In this document: positions 1-8,339 of the stretch, piece after piece
How the letters are laid out: each line of letters opens with the position of its first letter
Position numbering within the stretch: position 1 is the stretch's first letter
Program-made: the position numbers and the translations under genes
Virus record (IMG/VR): IMGVR_UViG_3300032282_006051
Span: 1 to 23,209 of that record
Source: a virus
Strand: one strand, 5' to 3'
Length of the DNA: 23,209 nucleotides
Notes under the pieces: generated by a model
What the model saw: only the letters and a program-made list of their open reading frames with translations
Databases searched by the model: none
Told to the model about the DNA's origin: nothing

Positions 1-310
1 CAAGTGGATCTACAAAAGTACCAGTTCCTGTAACCGTTGTACCATCAGTATATACACCTACAAAATTAATAACAGGGTTTTCAGGATCTACGTTATTTAC
101 AGATATTACATCACCTCCTATACCTGGTGCTGCAGTAACAGATTGTACACCACCTCCTAATGAAGTCTCAATACCTGCATCATCTAAATAATACCATAAT
201 CCATCTGATTTTGGATATATTTTGCTGTACCCGCTCTCAGGCTGAATTGGAGTAGACGAAACTGTCTTCTGTTGAGCTATACTATGATTTTTCTTTCCGT
301 TATATGCCAT
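1..310 (-). CDS. Tail fibre/appendage-like protein, N-terminal part (runs off left edge)
   Basis: An open frame reads leftward from an ATG at 308-310 to the window edge without a stop, giving about 103 residues of an incomplete protein. The N-terminus is basic (MAYNGKKNHSIAQQ). It is followed by a segment around IYPKSDGLWYYLDDAGIETS and then a Gly/Val/Thr-rich beta-type stretch (GGGVQSVTAAPGIGGDVI). The pattern of a short segment saying in effect 'what follows is displayed' and then beta-rich repeats is common at the start of phage tail fibres and appendages that are built as trimers. It lies 6 nt downstream of the next minus-strand gene (317-1210), so the two are probably one transcript. The role in host attachment is inferred from composition and context; no receptor-binding domain is visible in the part present. 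Confidence 0.6.
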   Translation of the reverse strand, partial: MAYNGKKNHSIAQQKTVSSTPIQPESGYSKIYPKSDGLWYYLDDAGIETSLGGGVQSVTAAPGIGGDVISVNNVDPENPVINFVGVYTDGTTVTGTGTFVDPL

Positions 311-316
311 CTCGTA

Positions 317-1210
317 TTATATTTTTGCCTGAATTACAATTGTACCAGTTGTAATCGTGCCAGTCGAAGTAAGATTAAATGAGTTATCATCAATATGTTC
401 AATGTCTACCTCAATAATACTGTCTCCTTCTCTAACGCTATATACAAAGTCTTTAGTATTTAATCCGTGCGTAATAATAATTGGAACACCAGCAGAAGCA
501 GTAAAGTTTTGAATTACTACTTGAACACTAGTACCAGTTGCAAGATTGACAATTTTAATTATGCCTGCACCAAAATTATTAACCTGTCCTCCAGGATTAA
601 TATTTAGGACACCATTTGCAATTACAAGTTCTCCATAATTATTAACTATTCCATCTACTGTAAAGTCTCCATATATCCAATATTGATAATCCGCTTGAAT
701 AGTTAGGAGTTCATCAAATTCAATAAATATTTTATGTCCAGTGTCTCCGCCGGATCCTCCAGCATCAGCAGTTAAGCTTACCCATCCTCTACTTTGAAGA
801 AATCCAATAAAATCCTCTCCGAATACTGGATCAAGCCCATCAACACCAGTGTATATAATTTCTCCTGGAACACCTACTGCAGGATATGTTGGAAAGTCTG
901 TAAATCGCTGACGTTGCGTCTCTGCAACTTCAACTAATAGTGCTTTACCTGTAGCGTTTCCCGAAGAGGAAATTGTAAATGTAGGAATACTACTTTGTGA
1001 AATAGTAAGTTGATTTGTAATCTCAGCAAGTTCAAATGTACCTGAATAGAGAGAAATAGAATTAGCTATTTCATCATAATTAATATTATTTAAGAATTCT
1101 AAGTTTGCATCCGCTAAGCTTTTAAAATTTAAGTTAGTCACATCAATGAGTGAAGTTAAACTTGCGTTAGTTAAGCGACGAATTGACTCTATGTTTTTAT
1201 AGACGGCCAT
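317..1210 (-). CDS. Putative tail fibre/virion appendage protein
   Basis: A 297-residue protein with no signal peptide or membrane segment. Residues 1-100 are mixed helix and strand. Around residues 110-150 there is a segment (VGVPGEIIYTGVDGLDPVFG) like those in phage fibre proteins that carry peptide-linked structural repeats. Residues 170-225 form short Asn/Gly-rich strand repeats (IYGDFTVDGIVNNYGELVIANG and what follows) that look like one or two turns of a beta-helix. The last 50 residues, starting near ITHGLNTKDFVYSVREG, match the general pattern of a small C-terminal beta domain found on many phage fibres (a 'H.L.T.D..V.V' strand pair). It is transcribed away from the baseplate and terminase genes, with its downstream neighbour 6 nt away. 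Being a virion appendage is the best reading; the exact fibre is not identified. Confidence 0.6.
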   Translation of the reverse strand: MAVYKNIESIRRLTNASLTSLIDVTNLNFKSLADANLEFLNNINYDEIANSISLYSGTFELAEITNQLTISQSSIPTFTISSSGNATGKALLVEVAETQRQRFTDFPTYPAVGVPGEIIYTGVDGLDPVFGEDFIGFLQSRGWVSLTADAGGSGGDTGHKIFIEFDELLTIQADYQYWIYGDFTVDGIVNNYGELVIANGVLNINPGGQVNNFGAGIIKIVNLATGTSVQVVIQNFTASAGVPIIITHGLNTKDFVYSVREGDSIIEVDIEHIDDNSFNLTSTGTITTGTIVIQAKI

Positions 1211-1220
1211 CCTATAATTA

Positions 1221-1242
1221 GTTTATTTTTATTATTTATCTG
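1221..1242 (-). promoter_or_regulatory. Late-promoter-like AT element (minus strand)
   Basis: On the minus strand this stretch reads CAGATAAATAATAAAAATAA. Its core GATAAATA (1233-1240) ends 23 nt before the ATG of the 317-1210 gene. It closely matches the element before the 1284-2603 gene (CAGATAAATA) and the elements before many plus-strand genes, which argues against chance AT content alone. It resembles the T4 late promoter TATAAATA; activity is inferred. Confidence 0.45.
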
Positions 1243-1283
1243 TTTGGATAAATAAGAAGACCGATCTTTAAATATCTTATGAG

Positions 1284-2603
1284 TTACTTGTTTATGACTT
1301 TAGTAGACTTATCGATCTCTGAATTTAGGGTAAACTTTCCTCTATTCACCAAGCATTCAGTCAGGTTAGCATTAATTGTTTTTGCATCAGGGTTATCTAA
1401 GAAACTGGAAGTAATCTCATTTGATTCACCTAAATAATCACAATCTAATAATTTAGAAAATTTAACAGAATTATTTGAAAAAATAGAACATCCTTCTAAT
1501 TTAGAGTTTCGGATAATGCAATTTTCAAATAGACAATTATTAACGTCTCCTTCAATCTCACAATTAAAAAATTCTACCCCTTCTAGTAGAATACTTCTTG
1601 TTATTTTAGCGTTCTTTATTTGAAGTCTAGCTCGTTTAGTATCATAATTAATAGTAGCCTCAGTTATTCCGCCACCAATAATTAATCTAAATATTTTTTC
1701 TCTAATACGTGGATATACTGATTCTATTAAGTGAGGCGCCTGGCTTAAATCAACATATAAATCAATTTCTGGAAAAGCTGACCTGAATCCTAATATTGAT
1801 CGAGTAGAATCAATCGCTCTTCTAAAATCTTTAACCATTTCAGAGATTCTAATCTTTTCCTGATTTGAATAAGTGTAATTTTCAGTAAGAGTCGTATATA
1901 GATGCTCAATAATAATGTTTAGGGTCTCAACTGCCTCCTTCTTTTTTCGAGTATAATCCTTACCTGAAATATAATTCACATTAAGTTTACCGCTAGCCAA
2001 TTGAGAAAAATCAGTTGCAAAGAAATCAGAATTTGGAAAATTTAATTCAATTGAGTCTCCGCGTTCAACAATAGATTCAGTAAGCACCATATCATAGAGT
2101 CTTTTAGGCTGAACATATTGAAAATGATTTTGATAAATTAATCTATTCTCATTTTCAGGTTGTGGCCAAAGTTCAAATAGTCTCTTTTCATCTAGACTTA
2201 TTAAATACTTTAGACGATTTAGTTTGTTTACATGAGTTGATAATTGAAGAGCATTTTCATTAAGTTTAATAGTAGTTTTTACTCTACACCGTTCAGTAGT
2301 AAATCCAATTGCTTCAATTATATTTGATACTTTTAAATACATGTGAACTGCCTCTTGATATGGCATCAGCCCAGTACTAAGCTGCATTTCTTTATATCCA
2401 TTAGAATAAGTAGGTGCAAGTTTAAAAGTTTCATTTGTTGGATTAAAGTCACTCTTTACTTCGCTGAACCATTTTATCTTTTTACCTAGTGCTCTGGAGA
2501 TCTTTGCAGCAGCATCCATTTTTCTCATAGGCGAAAAGAATTCAAAACAGAATGAAATCTGAGAGTTATCATATATGCTTTTCTTATCTAATGATTTAAA
2601 CAT
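1284..2603 (-). CDS. Amidoligase-like N-terminal region fused to pentapeptide-like helix
   Basis: A 439-residue soluble protein with two visible parts. Residues about 15-165 follow the layout of phage-borne putative amidoligases (COOH-NH2 ligases of the glutamine-synthetase fold): FCFEFFSP at 18-25, KSDFNPTNETFKLAPTYSNG at 50-69, an EMQLSTG segment at 72-78, PYQEA at 81-85, CRVKTTIKLNEN at 106-117, then LNRLKYL and DEKRLFELWP. In the usual family the second and third blocks carry acidic and H-x-H residues; here I see Gln in EMQLSTG and KTTIK where histidines are expected, so the site may be altered. Residues about 330-400 are a Cys/Asn-rich pentapeptide-like repeat (NNCLFENCIIRNSKLEGCSI) expected to form a right-handed beta-helix. 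It lies beside fibre-like genes and has its own upstream AT element. The family call rests on motif layout from memory and is moderate; a purely structural role is possible. Confidence 0.45.
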   Translation of the reverse strand: MFKSLDKKSIYDNSQISFCFEFFSPMRKMDAAAKISRALGKKIKWFSEVKSDFNPTNETFKLAPTYSNGYKEMQLSTGLMPYQEAVHMYLKVSNIIEAIGFTTERCRVKTTIKLNENALQLSTHVNKLNRLKYLISLDEKRLFELWPQPENENRLIYQNHFQYVQPKRLYDMVLTESIVERGDSIELNFPNSDFFATDFSQLASGKLNVNYISGKDYTRKKKEAVETLNIIIEHLYTTLTENYTYSNQEKIRISEMVKDFRRAIDSTRSILGFRSAFPEIDLYVDLSQAPHLIESVYPRIREKIFRLIIGGGITEATINYDTKRARLQIKNAKITRSILLEGVEFFNCEIEGDVNNCLFENCIIRNSKLEGCSIFSNNSVKFSKLLDCDYLGESNEITSSFLDNPDAKTINANLTECLVNRGKFTLNSEIDKSTKVINK

Positions 2604-2610
2604 TACTCTA

Positions 2611-2633
2611 TTTTTCTTTATTCTATTTATCTG
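2611..2633 (-). promoter_or_regulatory. Late-promoter-like AT element (minus strand)
   Basis: The minus strand reads CAGATAAATAGAATAAAG here. The core GATAAATA (2624-2631) ends 21 nt before the ATG of the 1284-2603 gene, nearly the same sequence and spacing as the element before 317-1210. Confidence 0.45.
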
Positions 2634-2684
2634 ACTAGATCCTTTTAGGAAATGTAAGTATTAAATTAATAGGCTGAATATGGA

Positions 2685-2710
2685 GATAAATGAATAAATA
2701 AAATAAATAA
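2685..2710 (+). promoter_or_regulatory. Tandem late-promoter-like AT elements before the baseplate operon
   Basis: Three overlapping repeats of the (G/A)ATAAAT(G/A) type occur in a row: GATAAATG at 2685-2692, AATAAATA at 2693-2700 and AATAAATAAG at 2702-2711. The middle one ends 20 nt before the ATG at 2720. This is the densest cluster in the window and heads the longest operon. Promoter function is inferred from similarity to TATAAATA and position. Confidence 0.45.
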
Positions 2711-2719
2711 GATTGCTAC

Positions 2720-4384
2720 ATGGCAAAAGTCACAGACGATTTTAAAGTATTTACTAGACTTAGCATATACGTTGAGGATCTATTGTCACAGACGATAAAT
2801 TATCTAACTACTAAGTTTAATCAAAGTAGAGCGGTCTTTACTTCCGCTTCTCCATTCGGCCAGCTCCTACTAGTTGTTGAGAACCTAACTCAACTTGTAT
2901 TTTATTATATTGAGGACTCAATTACTGAGTTAAATATCAATGAAGCAACTAGATTAACTTCAATTTACTCCTTAGCTACTCTTGCTGGTCACAACCCAAG
3001 TAGAGCAGTTGCTGCCTCTGGCGAAATAAGCTTATCTACCTTGGCTGGTGCAGGTGAACCGCCTACTGATTTTGTAATTATACCTAACTTAACTAGAATT
3101 AGATGTAAAAATAACGGGCTGACCTATGTATTAGACCTTCCTCAAGATGAAATTAAGTTTTCTTTTAATGGAACTAATAATGGTCTTCGAATAGGTATTA
3201 GACAGGGTATAATTGAATCTCAAACGGTCACTGCTAAAGGAGAACCTATTGAAAGTTTTGCAATAGGCAGTCCACAAAACTACTACATTGATAACTTCAT
3301 GGTTAATGTTCAAGTAAATGGAGAAAAATGGACAAAGTATGATTCTATAATTGACATGCCTAGGGGAGAAAAGGCATACTTAATTAAAACTGGAATAACT
3401 ACTGGTGTTGACCTTTTCTTTGGAAATGGAAATTATGGTAGAATACCTACTCGTGGAGCAGATATTCTAGTTGAATACTTGGTGACTGAAGGTTCAAATG
3501 GAAATATCCGAAGTAATGATTTAAGCAGTATTAAATTTGAATTTGTAGATACCGGCTTTAGTATTCTAGGAGATGAGATCGATCTAAACAAATATATTGA
3601 AATAACTACGTCAAATGCACCTTTCTTTGGGACGAATGCCGAAGATTCTAAATTGACTCGATTGCTTGCACCAAAACAGTCTAAAAGCTTTGCACTAGTT
3701 AATGTTGATCACTATGAAAACGTATTAAGAAAATTAAAACTTTTCTCTATTATAAATGTTGCATTAGATGAAGTCGACCCTAGAATGTTGAATCTATTTC
3801 TTATACCTGACATTAGAAAGACTTTTAGTGTAGCGCAAGATTATTTTAGTGCAAGTATTGATAGATTTATGATGAATGATTATCAAAAGAATCAATTACT
3901 GCAATATCTTGAAAAGTCAGGAAGCAAACTTATCTCAACTGATGTTCAAATAATTGATCCTATTCCTAGTGAATATGTCATAAATACTTCAATTATTGCG
4001 TTCGATGATGTCTCTACTGATATTATTAAGAGAGATATCCTAAATAATTTAGGTGAATACTTTATTCAAAATACTCGATTCACTAGAATACCTAAAAGTG
4101 ACTTAATTAAGATAGTTGAGGAGGTAAATGGAGTTGACTCTGTCTCAATTAATATTATATCTAAAAAGAATGAACTTGCAAAAATTCAAAATCCTTCTGC
4201 ACCGGATACTGGTATTGATGAATTTAACGATATTATTGTCCTATATCAAGAACTTCCTATAATTAGAGGAGGATTTACTGATCGTTATGGACAAGTATAT
4301 TCTACTGGAATAACGCCTGATTCATTAGGTCCAGTGAATATTCAAATTAAAGAGATTGTGCCTAGACCAAAAAAGATTAATTAA
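2720..4384 (+). CDS. Baseplate wedge protein, gp6 / baseplate J-like
   Basis: A 554-residue protein whose central region carries the hallmark of baseplate J-like / T4 gp6 wedge proteins: LFFGNGNYGRIPTRG from about residue 232, followed by an ILVEYLVTEGSNGNI strand-turn. In this family the pattern (F-G-D/N-G-x-Y-G-x-x-P, then a Y-x-x-T-x-G-x-x-G-N run) marks the core beta domain. The helical N-terminus (residues 10-100) and mixed alpha/beta C-terminus also fit; the C-terminal part (about 410-500, VISTSIIAF-like strand then helix DIIKRDILNNLGEYF) looks like the repeat domain of J-like proteins. Wedge proteins assemble six-fold around the hub of contractile tails and link to the tail fibres. It is the first gene of the rightward operon, followed directly by a small gene and the terminase pair, which is consistent with late expression. 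Confidence 0.75.
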   Translation: MAKVTDDFKVFTRLSIYVEDLLSQTINYLTTKFNQSRAVFTSASPFGQLLLVVENLTQLVFYYIEDSITELNINEATRLTSIYSLATLAGHNPSRAVAASGEISLSTLAGAGEPPTDFVIIPNLTRIRCKNNGLTYVLDLPQDEIKFSFNGTNNGLRIGIRQGIIESQTVTAKGEPIESFAIGSPQNYYIDNFMVNVQVNGEKWTKYDSIIDMPRGEKAYLIKTGITTGVDLFFGNGNYGRIPTRGADILVEYLVTEGSNGNIRSNDLSSIKFEFVDTGFSILGDEIDLNKYIEITTSNAPFFGTNAEDSKLTRLLAPKQSKSFALVNVDHYENVLRKLKLFSIINVALDEVDPRMLNLFLIPDIRKTFSVAQDYFSASIDRFMMNDYQKNQLLQYLEKSGSKLISTDVQIIDPIPSEYVINTSIIAFDDVSTDIIKRDILNNLGEYFIQNTRFTRIPKSDLIKIVEEVNGVDSVSINIISKKNELAKIQNPSAPDTGIDEFNDIIVLYQELPIIRGGFTDRYGQVYSTGITPDSLGPVNIQIKEIVPRPKKIN

Positions 4385-4385
4385 C

Positions 4386-4631
4386 ATGGTAAAAAATAGC
4401 ATATATCGCCCAATATTTGATCGTAGAGAAAAAAGAGAAAATACTGGATTTGATTATAAAGGTCAAATCTTAAAAAAGACTCTCTCTTCTCAAATGTTTG
4501 GTGCACATCCTCTACTTGATTACTTGATACAACAAGTTGAAAGTATTGTATATGAGTGGGTCGAGGCAGTAAAACAAATAAAGATAACTGCTAATCCGGC
4601 ATTGGATAAGTACGAAAATAAGATTAGATAA
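4386..4631 (+). CDS. Small unknown protein between baseplate and terminase genes
   Basis: An 81-residue protein starting at the ATG at 4386, one base after the stop of the baseplate gene. The frame could be extended 10 codons upstream to a TTG at 4356, but this would overlap the baseplate gene, so the ATG is preferred. It begins MVKNSIYRPIFDRREKREN and ends in a helical half with YLIQQVESIVYEWVEAVKQI. There is no signal peptide, membrane segment or metal-binding motif. The next gene starts at the base after its stop codon, implying translational coupling. I do not recognise the family. Its position suggests a small baseplate or packaging accessory protein, which is a guess. Confidence 0.7.
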   Translation: MVKNSIYRPIFDRREKRENTGFDYKGQILKKTLSSQMFGAHPLLDYLIQQVESIVYEWVEAVKQIKITANPALDKYENKIR

Positions 4632-5366
4632 ATGGGTAGTAATAAAGCTGGAATGGGCCGAGAGAATCGTGCTCACCTCAGAGACGAGATTCAGTCTCTA
4701 TTGGGATCAATTGGGACTGAAACACATGGTGACATGGTGATTGACACTGAGATCTCAGAAAAAACAAGACCTGAAAGTCCATATGACTTTGAGGAGATGA
4801 GTAATCAATTCACAGTAAAAGCTAGAGAGATTACTGATTCACTATTTAAAAATTTCGTTGATATTGGAATTTTTGAAAAGAACGACTATGCTCGACATAA
4901 AAAAGAGCTAGATACAATTAATATTTCCAACCTATTCTTTCAATTAAAAACTATTAAGATCACTATAATTAAGGTGATGGAGGAGATAACTTCGGGGAAT
5001 ACTCATCCTCGATTGATTGAGGTAATGGGTCAGTTGCAGGATAAAATGGCGTCCATTACAAAGATGCAGGCAAACTATGTTCTTTTTCTTGAGGATACGT
5101 ATCGTCAATTAAACTCAGCTGCACCAATAAATCCAGATTCAGAAGTAGTAGGTTCAGACTCAAAAGAGGGCCAGTTCTTTATTACAGTAGGTACTAAAAA
5201 CCTAATTAATAGTCTACCTACTGAGCCTAAAACTGACGAAATTAGAGTTCCTACTGGGAGTTTAATTGATCCTACTAAAAAGTCAGATTTAATGCGAGAG
5301 AATAATATCCAAATAACTGATGATGATGGAGGCGATGATTTTATGGATATTACTGAAATAATTTAA
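4632..5366 (+). CDS. Candidate small terminase subunit (TerS-like)
   Basis: A 244-residue, largely helical, acidic protein. Its start codon directly abuts the preceding stop and it ends 4 nt before the large terminase start. A central run of helices (about residues 75-160, with FQLKTIKITIIKVMEEI and MGQLQDKMASITKMQANYVLFLED) could form the coiled-coil oligomerisation core seen in small terminases, and the C-terminus is very acidic (ITDDDGGDDFMDITEII). T4-type small terminases (gp16) lie next to the large subunit, bind the packaging start site and activate the ATPase. I see no clear helix-turn-helix at the N-terminus, and sequence conservation in this family is too low to call from motifs. The assignment therefore rests on position, size and helical content; a structural protein is the main alternative. 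Confidence 0.45.
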   Translation: MGSNKAGMGRENRAHLRDEIQSLLGSIGTETHGDMVIDTEISEKTRPESPYDFEEMSNQFTVKAREITDSLFKNFVDIGIFEKNDYARHKKELDTINISNLFFQLKTIKITIIKVMEEITSGNTHPRLIEVMGQLQDKMASITKMQANYVLFLEDTYRQLNSAAPINPDSEVVGSDSKEGQFFITVGTKNLINSLPTEPKTDEIRVPTGSLIDPTKKSDLMRENNIQITDDDGGDDFMDITEII

Positions 5367-5370
5367 CTCA

Positions 5371-7350
5371 ATGAGAGACGTCATGACAAATGGTGGCGCT
5401 TTCAGCCATCGTAAACTATCTAACCTATCCGGTTCACCTGAAGATACTAATACTTCAATGTGGACAACTATCAGAATCAATAAATTACTTGATGATATTG
5501 AAAATGATGGATTTGATATTAAAGGCTTGCATAATTCTCCGTTTAAGGACAACGATATTAACCTAAAGCGAGGAAATTTACCTTTTGAATATACGCCAGA
5601 CGAGTGGGAAGAACTTAAGAGATGTAAATCAGACATACTCTATTTTGCAGTAAATTATTGTAGGATCCAAACTGGTGATGGTATTCAATTAATTAGAGAC
5701 ACTCCAGGACTTAGAGATTATCAAGAAGAAATACTTGAATCTTTTAAAGGAAACAAATTTAATATCTTAATGGCAAGTCGTCAAACTGGAAAGTCAGTTA
5801 CCTCTGCTATTTTTATCTTATGGTATCTCCTATTCAATTCTGATAAGACTGCACTAATTGTTGCTGACAACTTTACTACAACCCGAGAATTATTAGATAA
5901 GTTTAGAATATGTTTAGATGGCCTACCTTTCTTTATGAAACCTGGAATCAAGCATATTAACTCAGGAAATATTAAGTTTGATAATGATAGTCGAGTTGTT
6001 GGTAGAACAACCACTAAAAAATCAGGTATCGGTTTATCAGTAAACGTTTTATACATTGATGAGTTTGCCCATATTGATGAGGCAAAACTAGATGAATTCT
6101 ATCGAGCTATCCTACCAACAATCACAGCCGATCCAAACGCTAAGGTGATTATCACATCTACTCCAAACGGTAAGAATAAATTTTATGAAATTTGGGTTGA
6201 TGCAATTGCTAGTAAAAGTGATTACGTTCCACTTAGAGTGGACTGGTGGCAAGTTAAGGGTAGAGATGAAGCATGGAAACAGGCAGTAATTGCTAATATG
6301 GGATCAGTTGAAGATTTTAACCAGGAATATGGACTTCAGTTCTTCTCGTCAGATCAATTATTACTAAATTCAAATGAGCTAAAGAGACTCTATAATATTA
6401 AAGCAGATTATGTAAATACAACTTTTGCACTTAGTGAAGATCGCCAATGGATCAATGAGTGTTTGACTGTTCACCCAAACTATGCAAAGAGAACTCCAAC
6501 TGACTATAAGAATGATAAAGCAAAATATGTGTTTTCGGTGGATACTGCAGATGGTACTGGTGGTGACTATTCAGTATTGAACATTTATAAAATTGCATGT
6601 CTACCAGTTGGCGAACTTTTAAAAAAGAAAGAGGCTATTCGCGGAGAGATTGATACTACCTCACTTGTACAAGTTGCAACTTTTAGAACCAATGAATACG
6701 ATATCAATGAATTTGCAGCAGGAGTAGAATACATAACGTATAATTTATTCAATTCAGAAAATGTTAGAATTGTTCTTGAAATGAATCATAAAGGGGAGAT
6801 AATAAAAAATAGGTTAGAGAGTAATGATAATTATTGGCCTTCTCAATTAGTACACACCAAACATACTGAGATGGCAGTAGTATCAAAACCGGGACTTAGA
6901 CTTGGCCCAACTAATAAGATTAGATATTGCGAAAAATTCAAATACTTTGTAGAAGTTAAAAAGATCATACCTAACGATTTTCTAACAGTTATGGAATTAA
7001 TGGCATTTGGTAAGACTAAAGGCGGATCCTACCGTGGACAAAATGGAAATGATGATCTTGCCATGACTTGTGTTAATTTGGCACCTGCACTTGATTCTAA
7101 TCAATTATGGGAGCTTTCAATAGAAACATATGAAGCAACTTCATTAGAGTATCGAAAGGAAGTTGAGGAAAAAATATTTAATCTATTTAGGTCTAACTTA
7201 AATAAACCAGCATTTGATTATGACACATTAAGAGAAGTAAATGCACCATCAAATGGAGCAGAAAAAAACTTAGAACCGCGTCGCCATGTATTTGATATTG
7301 AATCATTAAATCAAATGCAAAAAATTAAGAATAAATTCTTTAAAAGCTAA
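5371..7350 (+). CDS. Large terminase subunit (DNA-packaging ATPase and nuclease)
   Basis: A 659-residue protein with all motifs of a T4 gp17-like large terminase. The ATPase has a Walker A-type segment MASRQTGKS at 134-142, Walker B VLYIDEF at 226-232 with D230-E231, and coupling motif ITSTPNG at 261-267. The nuclease has the first acidic cluster FSVDTADGTGGDYS with D391, a second candidate acid in VLEMNHKGE near E470, and the third pair GNDDLAM with D561-D562, the usual RNase H-like triad. It translocates DNA into the prohead through the portal and cuts the concatemer. The N-terminal 130 residues are typical adaptor sequence. A second ATG four codons downstream (5383) is an alternative start; neither has a Shine-Dalgarno sequence. 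The candidate small subunit lies immediately upstream. Confidence 0.95.
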   Translation: MRDVMTNGGAFSHRKLSNLSGSPEDTNTSMWTTIRINKLLDDIENDGFDIKGLHNSPFKDNDINLKRGNLPFEYTPDEWEELKRCKSDILYFAVNYCRIQTGDGIQLIRDTPGLRDYQEEILESFKGNKFNILMASRQTGKSVTSAIFILWYLLFNSDKTALIVADNFTTTRELLDKFRICLDGLPFFMKPGIKHINSGNIKFDNDSRVVGRTTTKKSGIGLSVNVLYIDEFAHIDEAKLDEFYRAILPTITADPNAKVIITSTPNGKNKFYEIWVDAIASKSDYVPLRVDWWQVKGRDEAWKQAVIANMGSVEDFNQEYGLQFFSSDQLLLNSNELKRLYNIKADYVNTTFALSEDRQWINECLTVHPNYAKRTPTDYKNDKAKYVFSVDTADGTGGDYSVLNIYKIACLPVGELLKKKEAIRGEIDTTSLVQVATFRTNEYDINEFAAGVEYITYNLFNSENVRIVLEMNHKGEIIKNRLESNDNYWPSQLVHTKHTEMAVVSKPGLRLGPTNKIRYCEKFKYFVEVKKIIPNDFLTVMELMAFGKTKGGSYRGQNGNDDLAMTCVNLAPALDSNQLWELSIETYEATSLEYRKEVEEKIFNLFRSNLNKPAFDYDTLREVNAPSNGAEKNLEPRRHVFDIESLNQMQKIKNKFFKS

Positions 7351-7398
7351 ACTTTTTTTAGTATCATAGTAATAAATTACTGTATAACATCTAGAAAT

Positions 7399-7707
7399 AT
7401 GAAGATTCTTAAATTTCAAGGCGATATCGGGCTGGATGACGTATTTAACCGTCATAAAATAGAGATCTACGATAATCTCTTACAATCGATAAAAAATCAC
7501 TATTTAGATAAGAATCACGCGGAAGTCACTGTGATTAAGATCTCAATAAACGAATCAGAATATACAATTAATTTATCTAGGGATAAATTCATAAGCGGAT
7601 TAGAGGGAGCAATCTCTTTTTATGAGGCATGTGAAGAATACGAAAAGTGTGCAGAATGTTTAAAAATCATCAATACACTTAAAAAAAATAATACAATAGA
7701 GGTCTAA
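7399..7707 (+). CDS. Small unknown protein upstream of sigma gene
   Basis: A 102-residue soluble protein beginning [21 protein letters not shown] middle strand pair ([20 protein letters not shown]) is followed by a helical C-terminus containing [16 protein letters not shown]. Three cysteines in that helix (C-x6-C-x2-C spacing) could bind a metal or form a disulphide, but this is not a known zinc signature. It stands 5 nt before the sigma factor gene and after a 48-nt gap that has an AATAAATT element 21 nt before its ATG. It is probably co-transcribed with the sigma gene. I do not recognise the family; a regulatory partner of the sigma factor is possible but unsupported by any motif. Confidence 0.75.
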   Translation: MKILKFQGDIGLDDVFNRHKIEIYDNLLQSIKNHYLDKNHAEVTVIKISINESEYTINLSRDKFISGLEGAISFYEACEEYEKCAECLKIINTLKKNNTIEV

Positions 7708-7712
7708 AAATT

Positions 7713-8339
7713 ATGGGGTATGAATCAGCTAACACAAAGATTAACGAAAGAATTCAGGAAATATCTGAACGTCTGCTTAAGAAACAAAGCACTGAACGTG
7801 AAAAAAATGAATTGGCTCAGCTGATTTATCCAAAACTTAAATATTATATTTGGAAATTTTGTAAAAATGAAGTCGATACTGAAGAGGCTCTTCAATTTAC
7901 ATTAAAGAAGATTTTTAAAAATATTACACAATTTGATTTTGAAAAAGGTCGATTCACTACTTGGATTTATACAATAGCTAGAAATGAAACCTTATTTTAC
8001 CTACACCAATTAAAAAAGAACTCCCATTACGATATTGATACAATGTATGGTAAAATCGATAGACCTGATGATTTAACTGATGAAGTTAATGGCTTTACTG
8101 ATATCGATGACATCTATCAAACTACAGTAGATGAAATATTCCTAATTGAAGATCCTCTACTTAAAAATATTGCCATCGATAAAATGATCAAAAATAAGAA
8201 GGTGAAACAAATTGCACTTGACTATGAGATCAATGAAAATACTGTAAAAACCAAACTTCGTAAAATAAGATCTGATATTAAATTTTCAGTCCTAAAGAAA
8301 AATCCTCAATATGAGGAAAAAATAAAACAAATACTATGA
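7713..8339 (+). CDS. RNA polymerase sigma factor, ECF-type (sigma-2 and sigma-4 only)
   Basis: A 208-residue protein with a sigma-2 region at about 37-103 and a sigma-4 region at about 150-192. Sigma-2 shows the core-binding and -10 recognition helices, including [20 protein letters not shown] (74-93), which matches the 'F...k..F..WL..IArN' pattern of ECF sigmas. Sigma-4 has a helix-turn-helix in [20 protein letters not shown] (164-183), with E173-N174-E175 in the turn and a basic recognition helix. There is no sigma-1.1 or sigma-3. Phages with T4-like lifestyles use a small sigma (T4 gp55) to redirect host polymerase to late promoters; this gene sits beside the terminase and could play that role here. 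Its stop overlaps the start of the next gene by 4 nt (ATGA), as in sigma/anti-sigma pairs. Function in late transcription is inferred. Confidence 0.88.
   Translation: MGYESANTKINERIQEISERLLKKQSTEREKNELAQLIYPKLKYYIWKFCKNEVDTEEALQFTLKKIFKNITQFDFEKGRFTTWIYTIARNETLFYLHQLKKNSHYDIDTMYGKIDRPDDLTDEVNGFTDIDDIYQTTVDEIFLIEDPLLKNIAIDKMIKNKKVKQIALDYEINENTVKTKLRKIRSDIKFSVLKKNPQYEEKIKQIL

Larger units (their letters stand above)
2604..2719. promoter_or_regulatory. Divergent intergenic promoter region
   Basis: This 116-nt gap separates the leftward fibre/amidoligase-like genes from the rightward baseplate-terminase operon. It holds one GATAAATA-type element facing left and a cluster of three facing right, so both transcription units probably start here. 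No small open frame or hairpin stood out. Confidence 0.5.

Noticed and set aside
1241-1260. Plus-strand ATAAATAA at about 1248-1255 as a promoter
   Set aside because: No plus-strand gene follows; the only nearby genes run on the minus strand.
4356-4385. TTG-initiated upstream extension of the 81-residue gene
   Set aside because: It would overlap the end of the baseplate gene by about 30 nt, while an ATG lies 1 nt after the baseplate stop.
5371-7350. Prophage or gene transfer agent instead of a free phage
   Set aside because: No integrase, attachment site or host housekeeping gene is present; the window alone cannot exclude it, but nothing supports it.
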